DNA of 64,000 nt from Thiobacillus denitrificans (GCF_001530125.1 NZ_LDUG01000036.1:1-64000), one strand, 5' to 3'. Positions 44,427 to 53,333 are shown, numbered from the stretch's first letter. Notes: generated from the sequence alone by a model not told the origin. Program-made: numbers and translations.

Positions 44427-44807
44427 ATGAATCGTCGGCTGGCGTTGCTGTGTCTGGTTTGGGTGTGGGCGCAACCGCTCTACGCCCAGGTCGCTGCGCA
44501 CATCCTGCTGCAGGATTCGCCGCTGGCCGGGTTCCAGTACCACGCGGGCAAGACGCTGTGGCCGCAGATGCAGGTGGGCGATGCGCTCACCCTGGTTCGC
44601 GAGCCGGACAATACCCATGATGCCAAGGCCGTGCGGGTGGAATGGCAGGGCCACAAGATCGGCTACGTGCCGCGCCGCGAGAATGCCGACGTCGCGCGCT
44701 TCATGGATGGCGGCCAGACACTGGTGGCCCGGATCGTCCGGCTGGCCGAAGTGCGCAACCCGTGGTCGCGGGTGCGTTTCGAGATTCTGATTCCCTTGCA
44801 GCCCTAA
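44427..44807 (+). CDS. HIRAN domain secreted protein
   Basis: A 126-residue protein with a signal peptide (LCLVWVWAQPLYA-Q) and a HIRAN domain: FQYHAGKTLWPQMQVGDALT and REPDNTHDAKAVRVEWQGHK, GYVPRRENADVARFM. HIRAN usually binds DNA ends in nuclear proteins; exported stand-alone bacterial versions have no known role. Followed after 12 bp by the sorbosone dehydrogenase-like gene. Confidence 0.85.
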   Translation: MNRRLALLCLVWVWAQPLYAQVAAHILLQDSPLAGFQYHAGKTLWPQMQVGDALTLVREPDNTHDAKAVRVEWQGHKIGYVPRRENADVARFMDGGQTLVARIVRLAEVRNPWSRVRFEILIPLQP

Positions 44808-44818
44808 AGGAGCAAGCC

Positions 44819-45907
44819 ATGAAGCGACTGATCGTATTCACCCTGATGGCGTTCGGCTGGCTGGCGCAGGCGGCTGCGGATGCCTTGCCGCTTGCCAGTC
44901 TCAGCCTGCCGCCCGGATTCGAGATCGAGCTGTTTGCCCGCGTGCCCAATGCGCGGCAGATGGCGCTTGGCAAAAACACCCTGTTTGTCGGCAGCATGCG
45001 TGCTGGCAAGGTCTATGCGATTCCGCTCAAGGGCGCGCGCAAGCCGGTGGTGATTGCCGATGGCCTCAATCTTCCGGTGGGCGTGGCGTTCCGCGACGGC
45101 GACCTGTACGTGTCGGCGGTGAGCCGCATCCTGCGGCTGCGCGATATCGAGGCGCGCCTGAACAAACCACCGCGCCCCGAGGTGGTCAGCAGCGCCTATC
45201 CCACCGACACCCATCACGGCTGGAAATTCATCGCCTTCGGCCCCGACGGCAAGCTGTATGTGCCGGTGGGCGCGCCGTGCAACATCTGCGAGCCTGATCC
45301 GGATCGCTACGCCAACATTACCCGGCTCGATGTGACGAGCGGCAAGGTCGAGGTGGTCGCGCGCGGCGTGCGCAACAGCGTGGGCTTCGACTGGCAGCCG
45401 CAAAGCGGCGAGCTGTGGTTCACCGACAATGGCCGCGACCTGATGGGCGATGATGTGCCGCCGGACGAACTCAATCGCCTGAGCCGGTCCGGCCAGCATT
45501 TCGGTTACCCGTATTGTCATGGCGGCACGATCGCCGATCCCGAGTTCGGCCAGACTCGACGCTGTGCCGAGTTTGTGCCACCGGTGCAAAACCTGGGTGC
45601 GCACGTGGCCAGCCTGGGCATGCGCTTCTACACCGGCACGCAATTTCCCGAGCGCTACCGCAATGCGGTCTTCATCGCTGAACACGGCTCGTGGAACCGC
45701 AGCAGCAAGGTTGGCTACCGTGTCAGCATGGTGCGGCTGCAGGGCAACCGCGTGGTGAGCCACGAACCCTTCGTCAGCGGCTGGCTGCAGGACGAGTCTG
45801 CATGGGGCCGTCCGGCCGACGTGCTGGTGATGCCCGACGGCAGCCTGCTGGTGTCGGACGACCATGCCGGTGCGATTTACCGCGTCGTCTACCGTGGCAA
45901 CCGGTAA
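44819..45907 (+). CDS. PQQ-dependent sugar (sorbosone-type) dehydrogenase-like protein
   Basis: A 362-residue secreted beta-propeller: signal peptide (FGWLAQAAADA), LPPGFEIELFARVPNARQMA, NLPVGVAFRDGDLYVSAVSR, and HHGWKFIAFGPDGKLYVPVG. The GELWFTDNGRDLMGDDVPPD stretch carries acidic residues usual for metal/PQQ binding in this family. Likely oxidises an aldose or sorbosone-like compound in the periplasm, if PQQ is available. ATG 44819 follows AAAGGAG. Confidence 0.82.
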   Translation: MKRLIVFTLMAFGWLAQAAADALPLASLSLPPGFEIELFARVPNARQMALGKNTLFVGSMRAGKVYAIPLKGARKPVVIADGLNLPVGVAFRDGDLYVSAVSRILRLRDIEARLNKPPRPEVVSSAYPTDTHHGWKFIAFGPDGKLYVPVGAPCNICEPDPDRYANITRLDVTSGKVEVVARGVRNSVGFDWQPQSGELWFTDNGRDLMGDDVPPDELNRLSRSGQHFGYPYCHGGTIADPEFGQTRRCAEFVPPVQNLGAHVASLGMRFYTGTQFPERYRNAVFIAEHGSWNRSSKVGYRVSMVRLQGNRVVSHEPFVSGWLQDESAWGRPADVLVMPDGSLLVSDDHAGAIYRVVYRGNR

Positions 45908-45917
45908 AATATCAGTC

Positions 45918-46095
45918 TTCCGAATTGGAAATTAGCGACATAAAAATGCCGAAACCGTCCCCATCCTTTGTTGCCGCGCTTGCCGGGTGTCCGACCCGGC
46001 TGCGCGCGCCGTCGCGGCTGGAAACGGTTTCGTCATTTTTATTCTGCGAAGGTCTTTTCGGGGCAATGTTCCAGTCGCGAATGTCCAATTCGGAA
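45918..46095. mobile_element. 178-bp inverted-repeat element before tsaB
   Basis: Ends TTCCGAATTGGA (45918-45929) and TCCAATTCGGAA (46084-46095) are perfect reverse complements. Inside, ATAAAAATG-c-CGAAACCGT (45940-45958) pairs with ACGGTTTCG-t-CATTTTTAT (46024-46042). No ORF of its own is convincing. It stops 5 bp before the tsaB start codon, so it supplies the whole tsaB leader. Confidence 0.75.
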
Positions 46096-46100
46096 CACTC

Positions 46101-46790
46101 ATGAAATTGCTCGTTCTCGATACCTCCACCGAATATTGCTCGGCCGCGCTGTGGCTGGATGGCCGCATCCAGGCACAGCGCGTGCTGGCCGGACAGCGGC
46201 ATAGCTCCCTGCTGCTGCCGATGGTGGACGAACTGCTGCGCGAATCGGACATCAGCCTGCGCCAGCTCGACGGCATCGGCTACGGTGCCGGCCCCGGCTC
46301 CTTTACCGGGCTGCGTATCGCCTGTGCGGTGACGCAGGGTCTGGCGTTTGGTGCCGACCTGGCGGTGGTCGGCATCTCCACGCTGGAATCGATCGCCGAG
46401 CAGACCGGGGCCGAGCGGGTATTGACCGTGCTCGATGCGCGCATGGCCGAGGTCTACTGGGCGGCCTATCAGCGCGACGGCACAGGCTGGCGTGCCGTCA
46501 GCGAACCGCAACTGGCGTTGCCCGAATCGGTCGCCGTACCGTCTGGCGGCGAGTGGGTCGGCGCCGGCAATGGCTTTGCCGCGCTGGGCGCAGTGTTGCG
46601 CCCGCGTCTGGCATCACAACTCGCGCACATCGACGACACCCTCATGCCCGACGCCGCGGCGATGGCGCCGCTGGCCGCCCGGGCATTCGAACGCGGCGAG
46701 GGCATGGACGCTGCGCTCGCCGCGCCGATTTATCTGCGCGACAAGGTGGCACTGACGGTGGACGAGCGCCGCGCCAAGAAATCCGCATGA
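46101..46790 (+). CDS. tsaB: tRNA t6A37 biosynthesis protein TsaB
   Basis: A 229-residue protein of the TsaB/YeaZ family: KLLVLDTSTEYCSAALW, GYGAGPGSFTGLRIACAVTQGL and LTVLDARMAEVYWA. It scaffolds the TsaBDE complex that makes threonylcarbamoyl adenosine at tRNA position 37. The start at 46101 begins the conserved strand; the leader is donated by an inverted-repeat element and lacks a strong Shine-Dalgarno. Overlaps rimI by 4 bases. Confidence 0.92.
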   Translation: MKLLVLDTSTEYCSAALWLDGRIQAQRVLAGQRHSSLLLPMVDELLRESDISLRQLDGIGYGAGPGSFTGLRIACAVTQGLAFGADLAVVGISTLESIAEQTGAERVLTVLDARMAEVYWAAYQRDGTGWRAVSEPQLALPESVAVPSGGEWVGAGNGFAALGAVLRPRLASQLAHIDDTLMPDAAAMAPLAARAFERGEGMDAALAAPIYLRDKVALTVDERRAKKSA

Positions 46791-47269
46791 GCGCCCTGCC
46801 AGACACGCCGGTCCACGAGGTCGCGCACCGCCTGCGCCCGATGGCCGAAGCCGACCTGCCGCGCATCCACCGCATCGAGCTGGCGAGTTACGAATACCCG
46901 TGGAGCCTGGGCAATTTCGCCGATTCGATGAGTGCCGGCTACAGCATGTGGGTACGCGAAGCCGAGGGCGAGGTGATCGGGTATTACGCGATGACGGCGG
47001 CGGCGGGCGAAGCGCATCTGCTCAACCTCACCATCGCACCGATCTGGCGGCACCACGGCCTCGGGCGCGATCTGCTCGACCACTGCCTGACGTGTGCCCG
47101 CGACCACAAGGCCGAAAGCCTGTTTCTCGAAGTGCGCACCTCCAACACCCCCGCGATTGCGCTGTATCACAGCAGCGGCTTCGTCGACCTGGCGGCGCGG
47201 CGCGGCTACTACCCGGCGCGCGACGGCCGCGAGGACGCGCTCATCATGAAGAAAGACCTGACATGCTGA
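46787..47269 (+). CDS. rimI: Ribosomal protein S18-alanine N-acetyltransferase RimI
   Basis: A 160-residue GNAT: RLRPMAEADLPRIHRIELAS, acetyl-CoA loop LTIAPIWRHHGLGRDLLDHC and the C-terminal YHSSGFVDLAARRGYYPA typical of RimI. Acetylates the S18 N-terminus, possibly other proteins. Start on the ATGA overlap with tsaB, the standard order. Overlaps the next gene by 7 bases. Confidence 0.92.
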   Translation: MSALPDTPVHEVAHRLRPMAEADLPRIHRIELASYEYPWSLGNFADSMSAGYSMWVREAEGEVIGYYAMTAAAGEAHLLNLTIAPIWRHHGLGRDLLDHCLTCARDHKAESLFLEVRTSNTPAIALYHSSGFVDLAARRGYYPARDGREDALIMKKDLTC

Positions 47270-47928
47270 GCCGCGACGACGTCTTCAACGAACTCGGCAT
47301 CGGACCGGCATGGCGCCTGCGCGAGACGCCGGCCTCACCCCTCTCCACTCTCGGCTCTCCGCTCTCGGCTCCTGCTTACACCTGGGACACGCTCGCCGAA
47401 GCCGTCGCCCATTGCAGCGCCTGCAAACTCTCCGCCACCCGCACCCAGGGTGTGCTCGGCGTGGGCGACCGCAACGCCGACTGGCTGATCATCGGCGAGG
47501 CGCCGGGCGTGGAGGAAGATGCGCAGGGCGAGCCTTTTGTCGGTCAGGCAGGCAAGCTGCTCGACGCCATGCTGGTCTCGATCGGCCTGAAACGCGGCAA
47601 TAACGTCTACCTCACCAACGTGCTGAAATCGCATCCGCCCGGCAATCGTAATCCCGAGCCGGACGAAGTGGCAGCTTGCCGGCCCTATCTGCTGGCGCAG
47701 ATCGAACTCATCCAGCCCAAGCTCATCCTCGCGCTGGGACGCGTCGCCGCGCAAAGCCTGCTCGATACCGACGAAGCGGTCGGCCACCTGCGTGGCCGGG
47801 TGCACGCATTCCAGGGTGTGCCGCTGGTGGTGACCTATCACCCTGCCTACCTGCTGCGCAAGCCGACCGAAAAGGCGCGCGCGTGGGAGGACTTGTGCCT
47901 GGCGCGGCGCACCATGCAGAACTTGTAA
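47263..47928 (+). CDS. Uracil-DNA glycosylase, family 4
   Basis: A 221-residue UDG family 4 enzyme: Fe-S Cys in [15 protein letters not shown], motif [40 protein letters not shown] with further Cys in AACRPYL, and motif [12 protein letters not shown]. Removes uracil from DNA. The Ser/Leu/Pro-rich linker (about residues 24-38) looks like a short simple-sequence expansion. tsaB-rimI-udg is a common order. Confidence 0.9.
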   Translation: MLSRDDVFNELGIGPAWRLRETPASPLSTLGSPLSAPAYTWDTLAEAVAHCSACKLSATRTQGVLGVGDRNADWLIIGEAPGVEEDAQGEPFVGQAGKLLDAMLVSIGLKRGNNVYLTNVLKSHPPGNRNPEPDEVAACRPYLLAQIELIQPKLILALGRVAAQSLLDTDEAVGHLRGRVHAFQGVPLVVTYHPAYLLRKPTEKARAWEDLCLARRTMQNL

Positions 47929-47934
47929 AACCCT

Positions 47935-48036
47935 TCACCACAGAGACACGGAGAAAACCGTTCAATCTATTTGCCTTTCCTCTGTGTCCCAAGGGATACC
48001 ATCCCTGCGGGACATATCTCTGTGCCTCTGTGGTGA
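47935..48036. repeat. Dispersed inverted repeat, copy 2
   Basis: TCACCACAGAGACACGGAGA (47935-47954) faces TCTCTGTGCCTCTGTGGTGA (48017-48036). It shares its ends with copy 1 at 44283-44413 and fills the spacer between udg and the methyltransferase gene. Confidence 0.75.
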
Positions 48037-48067
48037 GATTCTTTTGTATCCGGATAACTGAACCCCT

Positions 48068-49174
48068 ATGAAACTCCTGCATTCCGCGCTGCGTTTTCGC
48101 GTCAATTATTTCTCCGACCTTGGCCGCCATCAGGTGGTGATCTGGATGCCGGGCGACACGCCGCCGGTTGATGCCCAGGTCGATGTCGGGCCGAAAATCG
48201 AGCACGAGGTGCCGAACGAGGCGTTCCGTAGCGACATCGCACCGCTCAAGCTGGGGCGCTTTTATCCCTCGCAGCTGCTTCACGCCGCCGACGCGCCGGG
48301 CCCGATGTTCCGCGTAATGAAGCTGAACGACGAAAGCTTTGTCGCCAACTTCAGCCACCCGCTGCAGGGGCGCATCTTCAGCATTGACAGCGGCAAGAGC
48401 GATGTCTCGACCGAGCCGGTCGGCAAGGTGGAGCAACTGCTGGAATGGAGCGGCATGGAAACGCAGCTGCAAACGCCGACCGACTTCGAGGGGCCGGACG
48501 CGTTCAGCCGCGAGGACGAGTTCCCCGATACCGAGTTCTACGCGCTCGCCCGCAAGCTCACCCACGTCGACGCCGTGTGTGCGCGCCGCATCCAGGCGCT
48601 GTACCGCACCGTGCTGCCGGAGAACGCGCGGGTGCTGCGCCAAGACCGCCCGGAGGGTGAGCGTCTGGCGGCGTACCCCTTGCGGGTGCTCGACCTGATG
48701 GCGGGCTGGCGTTCGCACCTGCCGGACACGGTGCAATCCGCGGTGGGACTGGGGCTGAACGCCGAGGAACTGGCCGACAATCCGCAGCTCGCCGAGCGCA
48801 TCGTCAAGGACATCAACGCCGATCCCAGGCTGCCGTTTGCCGACGCCAGCTTCGACGCGGTGGTGTGCACGGTGTCGTTCGAGTACCTGACGCAGCCGCA
48901 CAAGATCGTCGCCGAGGCCAGGCGGGTGCTGAAGCCGGGCGGCATGTTCGTGGTGACGCTGTCGCACCGCTACTTCCCGCCCAAGGTCATCAAGCTGTGG
49001 ACCGAGCTGCATCCGATGGAGCGCATGGCCTGGGTCGGCATGCTGATCAAGCAGGCCGGTTTCAAGAAGGTGGAAACCTACGTCGAGCGCGGCCTCAAGC
49101 GCCCCAAGGACGACCGCTACGCCGACACGCTGACCGAGTCCGACCCGCTGTTTGTCACCTGGGGCGTGGCGTAA
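48068..49174 (+). CDS. Methyltransferase domain protein with unusual N-terminal half
   Basis: A 368-residue protein. The first about 180 residues (LGRHQVVIWMPGDTPPVDAQ, SHPLQGRIFSIDSGKSDV) show a SlyD/FKBP-like feel but no firm match. The second half is a Methyltransf_11-type domain: RVLDLMAGWRSHLPD replaces the usual GxGxG motif, then LPFADASFDAVVCTVSFEYL and RVLKPGGMFVVTLSHRYFPP. Substrate unknown. Alone, after repeat copy 2. Confidence 0.75.
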   Translation: MKLLHSALRFRVNYFSDLGRHQVVIWMPGDTPPVDAQVDVGPKIEHEVPNEAFRSDIAPLKLGRFYPSQLLHAADAPGPMFRVMKLNDESFVANFSHPLQGRIFSIDSGKSDVSTEPVGKVEQLLEWSGMETQLQTPTDFEGPDAFSREDEFPDTEFYALARKLTHVDAVCARRIQALYRTVLPENARVLRQDRPEGERLAAYPLRVLDLMAGWRSHLPDTVQSAVGLGLNAEELADNPQLAERIVKDINADPRLPFADASFDAVVCTVSFEYLTQPHKIVAEARRVLKPGGMFVVTLSHRYFPPKVIKLWTELHPMERMAWVGMLIKQAGFKKVETYVERGLKRPKDDRYADTLTESDPLFVTWGVA

Positions 49175-49207
49175 ACTAAGCTCATACAATAATCACAGGA
49201 GACTGAC

Positions 49208-49888
49208 ATGTTCAAGTGGCCCGATGTATTCAAATGGGTAAGCGCGACATTCGTGGCGTTGACCCTTAGCGGTTGCGGCTACAACACGCTGCAGAGCACC
49301 GACGAGGACATCAAGGCCACCTGGGCCGAGGTGCTGAACCAGTACCAGCGCCGCGCCGACCTGGTGCCGAACCTGGTCAACGTGGTGAAGGGCTACGCGG
49401 CCCATGAAAAAGAGGTGCTCATCAGTGTGACCGAGGCGCGCGCCCGCGTCGGGGCGATCCAGGCGACGCCCGCGCTGATCAACGACGAAGCCGCGTTCCA
49501 GAAATTCATCGCCGCGCAGGGCGAACTTACCGGCGCCATCTCACGCCTCTTGCTGGTGGCCGAAAACTATCCGCAGCTCAAGGCAGACGGCCTGTTCCGC
49601 GACCTGCAGGCGCAGCTCGAAGGCACCGAGAACCGCATCACCGTCGCCCGCAACCGCTACATCGCCGCGGTGAAAACCTACAACGTCACGGTGCGCTCCT
49701 TCCCGTCCAACCTCACCGCGATGGTTTTCGGCTACAAGACCAAGCCGAGCTTCACGGTGGAAAACGAGCAGGCCATCGCCGTGCCGCCCAAGGTCGATTT
49801 TGGCACCTCCGCCCCGGCACCGGCTCCCGCGCCGGCTGCACCGGCCAGCGGCGGTGACGCATCCGGCAGTCTGTCGCCCGGCTATTGA
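49208..49888 (+). CDS. lemA: LemA family lipoprotein
   Basis: A 226-residue LemA protein: lipobox LTLSGCG (Cys about 22), the hallmark WAEVLNQYQRRADLVPNLVN and SRLLLVAENYPQLKAD, RNRYIAAVKTYN, then a Pro/Ala tail. LemA proteins form a helical bundle anchored at the membrane and are often linked to TPM-domain proteins and proteases. AGGAG precedes the ATG. First of a five-gene envelope cluster. Confidence 0.92.
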   Translation: MFKWPDVFKWVSATFVALTLSGCGYNTLQSTDEDIKATWAEVLNQYQRRADLVPNLVNVVKGYAAHEKEVLISVTEARARVGAIQATPALINDEAAFQKFIAAQGELTGAISRLLLVAENYPQLKADGLFRDLQAQLEGTENRITVARNRYIAAVKTYNVTVRSFPSNLTAMVFGYKTKPSFTVENEQAIAVPPKVDFGTSAPAPAPAPAAPASGGDASGSLSPGY

Positions 49889-49895
49889 GTCCCGG

Positions 49896-50741
49896 ATGAA
49901 CAGGCTGTTCCGGACGCGGTTCGCGTTCGGCCTTTTGCTGGCGAGTCTTGCGCTGTCCGCCTGGGCCCAGGTCGCAGTGCCAGACTTGTCGCGCCGGGTC
50001 ACCGACCTGACCGCCACGCTCAGCGTCGATCAGGTCGCCGCGCTGGACGGCAAGCTGGCCGCGTTCGAAGCGCAACAGGGCAGCCAGATTGCCGTCCTCA
50101 TCATCCCCACCACCCAGCCCGAGGACATCGCCCAGTTCGGCATCCGCGTCGCCGAGCAGTGGAAAATCGGCCGCGCGAAAATCGACGACGGCGTGATCCT
50201 GATCATCGCCAAGGATGACCGCACGCTGCGGCTGGAAGTCGGCTACGGGCTGGAGGGCGCGATTCCCGACGCGATTGCCAAGCGGGTGATCGCCGAAACC
50301 ATTACGCCCCACTTCAAGGCGGACGATTATTACGGCGGCATCGACGCCGGCGTGCAGCAGCTGATGCGGCTGATCGAGGGCGAGCCGTTGCCGCCGCCCA
50401 GCGAGGCGGGCAGCAACGGGGACGATGGCGCCCTCGTCATCCTCATCATCGGTGGCATGGTCGCCGGCTGGCTGCTCTCCCTGCTGATGGGCCGCCCGGC
50501 CGCGGGCGGGGTCGCCGCGCTCGGCAGCGGGGCAGTGGGGGCGATGCTGCTGGGGTTCACCCCGCTGTTGCTGTTCATTGCCGTGTTCGTGTTCGCTGGG
50601 GTGGCCGGGGGATTCCGCCCCGGCGGCGGCTGGTCCAGCGGCGGCGGAGGTGGATTCGGCAGGGGAGGTGGATTGGGAGGCGGCTCCTGGGGCGGCGGCG
50701 GAGGTGGATTCGGCGGCGGAGGCGCATCGGGCTCATGGTGA
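49896..50741 (+). CDS. TPM-domain membrane protein (YgcG-like)
   Basis: A 281-residue protein: signal peptide, a TPM_phosphatase domain (VPDLSRRVTDLTATLSVDQV, IGRAKIDDGVILIIAKDDRT, VGYGLEGAIPDAIA), a hydrophobic pair and a Gly/Ser-rich tail ending GGGGASGSW. Family often linked with LemA; role in envelope or photosystem maintenance in other lineages. The start at 49896 lies 8 bp after lemA; the stop overlaps the next gene by 7 bases. Confidence 0.9.
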   Translation: MNRLFRTRFAFGLLLASLALSAWAQVAVPDLSRRVTDLTATLSVDQVAALDGKLAAFEAQQGSQIAVLIIPTTQPEDIAQFGIRVAEQWKIGRAKIDDGVILIIAKDDRTLRLEVGYGLEGAIPDAIAKRVIAETITPHFKADDYYGGIDAGVQQLMRLIEGEPLPPPSEAGSNGDDGALVILIIGGMVAGWLLSLLMGRPAAGGVAALGSGAVGAMLLGFTPLLLFIAVFVFAGVAGGFRPGGGWSSGGGGGFGRGGGLGGGSWGGGGGGFGGGGASGSW

Positions 50742-51241
50742 ATTTCAAACGTTGGCTCAAACATGCATTCATGCCGCCGTGGGCATGGCGGCGCGCGTTT
50801 CCGCAGGCCACCCTCGACGCCATCGAGGCCGCAATCGGTGCCAGCGAAACCACCCACGGCGGCGAAGTCCGCTTCGCCATCGAGAACAGCCTGCCCGGCA
50901 TCCTGGCCTGGCGCGGCATGCGCGGCCGCGAACGCGCGATCGAGATGTTCTCCAACCTGCGCGTATGGGACACCGAACACAACAGCGGCGTGCTGATCTA
51001 TCTGCTGCTGGCCGACCATGACATCGAAATCGTCGCCGATCGCGGCATCGCCGCGCGGGTGGCCCCGGCCGCATGGGAGGCGGTGGCGCAGACGATGGAA
51101 GCCGCGTTCAGGCAGGGCGAATTCGAGCGCGGCGCGCGGGCGGGGGTCGAGCAGGTCGGCGCGCTGCTGGCAGCGCATTTCCCGCCGTCCGGGCATAATC
51201 CGGACGAGCTGGCGAACCGGCCCGTGATTGTGAGGAGATAA
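50735..51241 (+). CDS. TPM-domain protein, second
   Basis: A 168-residue cytosolic-type TPM protein: TLDAIEAAIGASETTHGGEV, FSNLRVWDTEHNSGVLIYLL, IVADRGIAARVAPAAWEAVA. No leader. Paired with the upstream TPM gene by a 7-base overlap, as in many proteobacteria. Exact function unknown. NfeD follows immediately. Confidence 0.85.
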   Translation: MVNFKRWLKHAFMPPWAWRRAFPQATLDAIEAAIGASETTHGGEVRFAIENSLPGILAWRGMRGRERAIEMFSNLRVWDTEHNSGVLIYLLLADHDIEIVADRGIAARVAPAAWEAVAQTMEAAFRQGEFERGARAGVEQVGALLAAHFPPSGHNPDELANRPVIVRR

Positions 51242-51242
51242 G

Positions 51243-51650
51243 ATGCAGGCGTATGTGGTGTGGTGGATTCTGGCGGCGGTGCTGGTGGGCGTGGAGCTCA
51301 CCAGCGGCACGTTTTACCTGCTGGTGTATGGCCTGGCCGCAGCGGCGGCGGGCGGGGCCGCCTGGCTCGGCGCCGGGTTGTTTACACAGTTGCTGACGGC
51401 AGGCGTGATCGCCACGCTGGGCACCCTGGCACTGCGTCACTGGAAACGGAGCACCGAACATCCGGAATCCTCTTTACAGAACATGGACATCGGCCAGACC
51501 GTATGGGTCGAATCCTGGCAGGGCGGTCGCGGGCAGGTCAAATACCGCGGTGCACTGTGGGATGCCGAGGCCGAGTCGGCCGGCGTCGATAGCACGCACC
51601 CGCTGGTCATTCGTGCCGTCAAGGGCAATACGCTGATCCTGGGCAACTGA
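51243..51650 (+). CDS. NfeD-type membrane protein
   Basis: A 135-residue short NfeD protein: two or three membrane helices (WWILAAVLVGVELTSGTFYL) and a C-terminal OB fold (IGQTVWVESWQGGRGQVKYR). Works with stomatin/SPFH partners in membrane domain organisation; the stomatin gene follows 42 bp downstream. Confidence 0.88.
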   Translation: MQAYVVWWILAAVLVGVELTSGTFYLLVYGLAAAAAGGAAWLGAGLFTQLLTAGVIATLGTLALRHWKRSTEHPESSLQNMDIGQTVWVESWQGGRGQVKYRGALWDAEAESAGVDSTHPLVIRAVKGNTLILGN

Positions 51651-51692
51651 AATCCGGACAGCGCAATACTTAAATCAAAGGGAGAAAAATAA

Positions 51693-52613
51693 ATGGACGT
51701 TGTCGCACTCGTCATTCTGATTGTTATCGCTATCGTCGTCGCCAAGGGCGTGCGCGTCGTCCCGCAGCAAAACGCCTGGGTGGTCGAACGCCTCGGCAAG
51801 TTCCACGCCGTGCTCGGCCCCGGCCTCAACCTGGTCATCCCCTTCATCGACACTGTCGCCTACAAGCATTCGCTGAAGGAAATCCCGCTCGACGTGCCGA
51901 GCCAGGTCTGCATCACCCGCGACAACACCCAGCTGGCGGTCGACGGCATCCTCTACTTCCAGGTCACCGACCCCAAGATGGCGTCCTACGGCGCGAGCGA
52001 CTACATCGATGCCATCTCGCAGCTGGCGCAGACCACCCTGCGCTCGATGATCGGCCGCATGGAAATGGACCGCACCTTCGAAGAGCGCGACGACATCAAC
52101 CGCGGCGTCGTGCTGGCGCTGAACGAAGCGTCGACCAACTGGGGCGTCAAGGTGCTGCGCTACGAGATCAAGGACCTCACCCCGCCGAAGGAGATTCTCC
52201 ACGCCATGCAGCGGCAGATCACCGCCGAGCGCGAAAAGCGCGCGCTCATCGCATCCAGCGAAGGCCGCATGCAGGAGCAGATCAACATCGCCACCGGCGC
52301 GCGCAATGCGGCGATCCAGGAATCCGAAGGCGAGATGCAGGCGGCGATCAACGTCGCCCAGGGCGAGGCTGAAGCGATCAAGGCCATTGCCGCCGCCAAC
52401 GCCGAAGCCATCGCCCGCGTCGCGCGCGCCGTCGAACTGCCCGGCGGCATGCAGGCGGTGAACCTCAAGGTCGCCGAAAAATACGTCGAAGCCTTCGCCG
52501 GCATCGCCAAGACCGGCAACACCCTGATCGTGCCGTCCAACATGGCGGACATCAGCACGCTGATCGCGGGGGCGATGAGCGTGGTGAAGTCGAGTGGGGC
52601 GGGCGCGCAGTAA
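51693..52613 (+). CDS. SPFH/stomatin-family protein (QmcA-like)
   Basis: A 306-residue stomatin: one N-terminal membrane helix (VVALVILIVIAIVVAKGVRV), SPFH core (VPQQNAWVVERLGKFHAVLG), and a long coiled-coil region rich in Glu/Ala (QIAGAR-like NIATGARNAAIQESEGEM). Forms oligomeric rings or microdomains with NfeD. AAAGGGAG precedes the ATG. Last gene before the cassette array. Confidence 0.92.
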   Translation: MDVVALVILIVIAIVVAKGVRVVPQQNAWVVERLGKFHAVLGPGLNLVIPFIDTVAYKHSLKEIPLDVPSQVCITRDNTQLAVDGILYFQVTDPKMASYGASDYIDAISQLAQTTLRSMIGRMEMDRTFEERDDINRGVVLALNEASTNWGVKVLRYEIKDLTPPKEILHAMQRQITAEREKRALIASSEGRMQEQINIATGARNAAIQESEGEMQAAINVAQGEAEAIKAIAAANAEAIARVARAVELPGGMQAVNLKVAEKYVEAFAGIAKTGNTLIVPSNMADISTLIAGAMSVVKSSGAGAQ

Positions 52614-52676
52614 ACAAACTGAAATCCTGCGGCTTACTCATAACTGACAAAGATCCGGGCAGTGTGGAGAAAAAAA

Positions 52677-52754
52677 TGACACAGAATTATCAGCCTAACC
52701 CTGCATTCGAGCAGTACCGCCGCGAAGCGGAGGCTCCTCAATTTGAACGTTAGC
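52677..52754 (+). CDS. Possible 25-residue peptide running through attC1
   Basis: ATG 52677, with GGAG nearby, reads MTQNYQPNPAFEQYRREAEA and ends at a TAG inside the recombination site. Peptides read through attC sites are frequent by chance and are often left as C-terminal tails of cassette genes. Weak evidence for a real product. Confidence 0.2.
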
Positions 52755-52755
52755 T
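52693..52755 (+). other. attC-like recombination site 1
   Basis: GCCTAAC at 52693-52699 and GTTAGCT at 52749-52755 enclose a 49-bp imperfect palindrome with a central CCGCCGCGAAGCGG hairpin. This is the plan of an integron attC (R''-L''-loop-L'-R'). It precedes the first cassette gene. Confidence 0.7.
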
Positions 52756-52760
52756 CTTAT

Positions 52761-53333
52761 ATGGACGAATCGTCATTATTTGGAAACTCCAAGTCCTACT
52801 GGGACATGCTGAATGGTTTTGCAAACTGGTTCGCTGCAGCGGGTTCTTTTGCGGCAGCATCGGTTGCTCTGTACATTGCGAATCGCGCTGCTAAACCATC
52901 AGCAAGAGTTTCGGTTGGGCACCGGATTGTCCTTGGCCCAGGCAGCTCTAAACCCTACCCCGAGTTTGCTGTCTTTCGGATAGTTAATACCGGGGATCGC
53001 CCCATACGCGTCATCCAACTTGGTTGGAAAGTTGGCCTTTTCCGAAAACGCTCTGCTGTTCAAATGTACGAAGCAATACAGAGTAGCCCGCTCCCAGTTG
53101 AGTTAACACATGGCCAAGAAGCATCGTGGTTCGTTCCGCTCTCTGCAAGAGAAGAACCGTGGTTGGAGTATTTTGCAAAGGGCATGCTCACGCCTAGCTA
53201 CCGCACGGCACTGTGGACATTACGTGCTCAGGTATTCACCTCAGTAGGCTTTGTGTTCGAATCCAGGCCCGAAGAAGGTTTGCTAAAACGCCTGCGAGAT
53301 GCATGTATAAAGGTAACAAAGAATGGGAGCTAA
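52761..53333 (+). CDS. Cassette gene A: single-helix membrane protein, unknown
   Basis: A 190-residue protein: a hydrophobic helix near residues 18-40 (NWFAAAGSFAAASVALYIAN), then a soluble domain (FAVFRIVNTGDRPIRVIQLG). This kind of N-terminal helix plus beta domain is often seen in cassette hypotheticals. ATG 52761 is chosen; the TTG upstream lies inside attC1. Noticeably less GC-rich than the host genes. Its stop overlaps the R'' box of attC2. Confidence 0.7.
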   Translation: MDESSLFGNSKSYWDMLNGFANWFAAAGSFAAASVALYIANRAAKPSARVSVGHRIVLGPGSSKPYPEFAVFRIVNTGDRPIRVIQLGWKVGLFRKRSAVQMYEAIQSSPLPVELTHGQEASWFVPLSAREEPWLEYFAKGMLTPSYRTALWTLRAQVFTSVGFVFESRPEEGLLKRLRDACIKVTKNGS

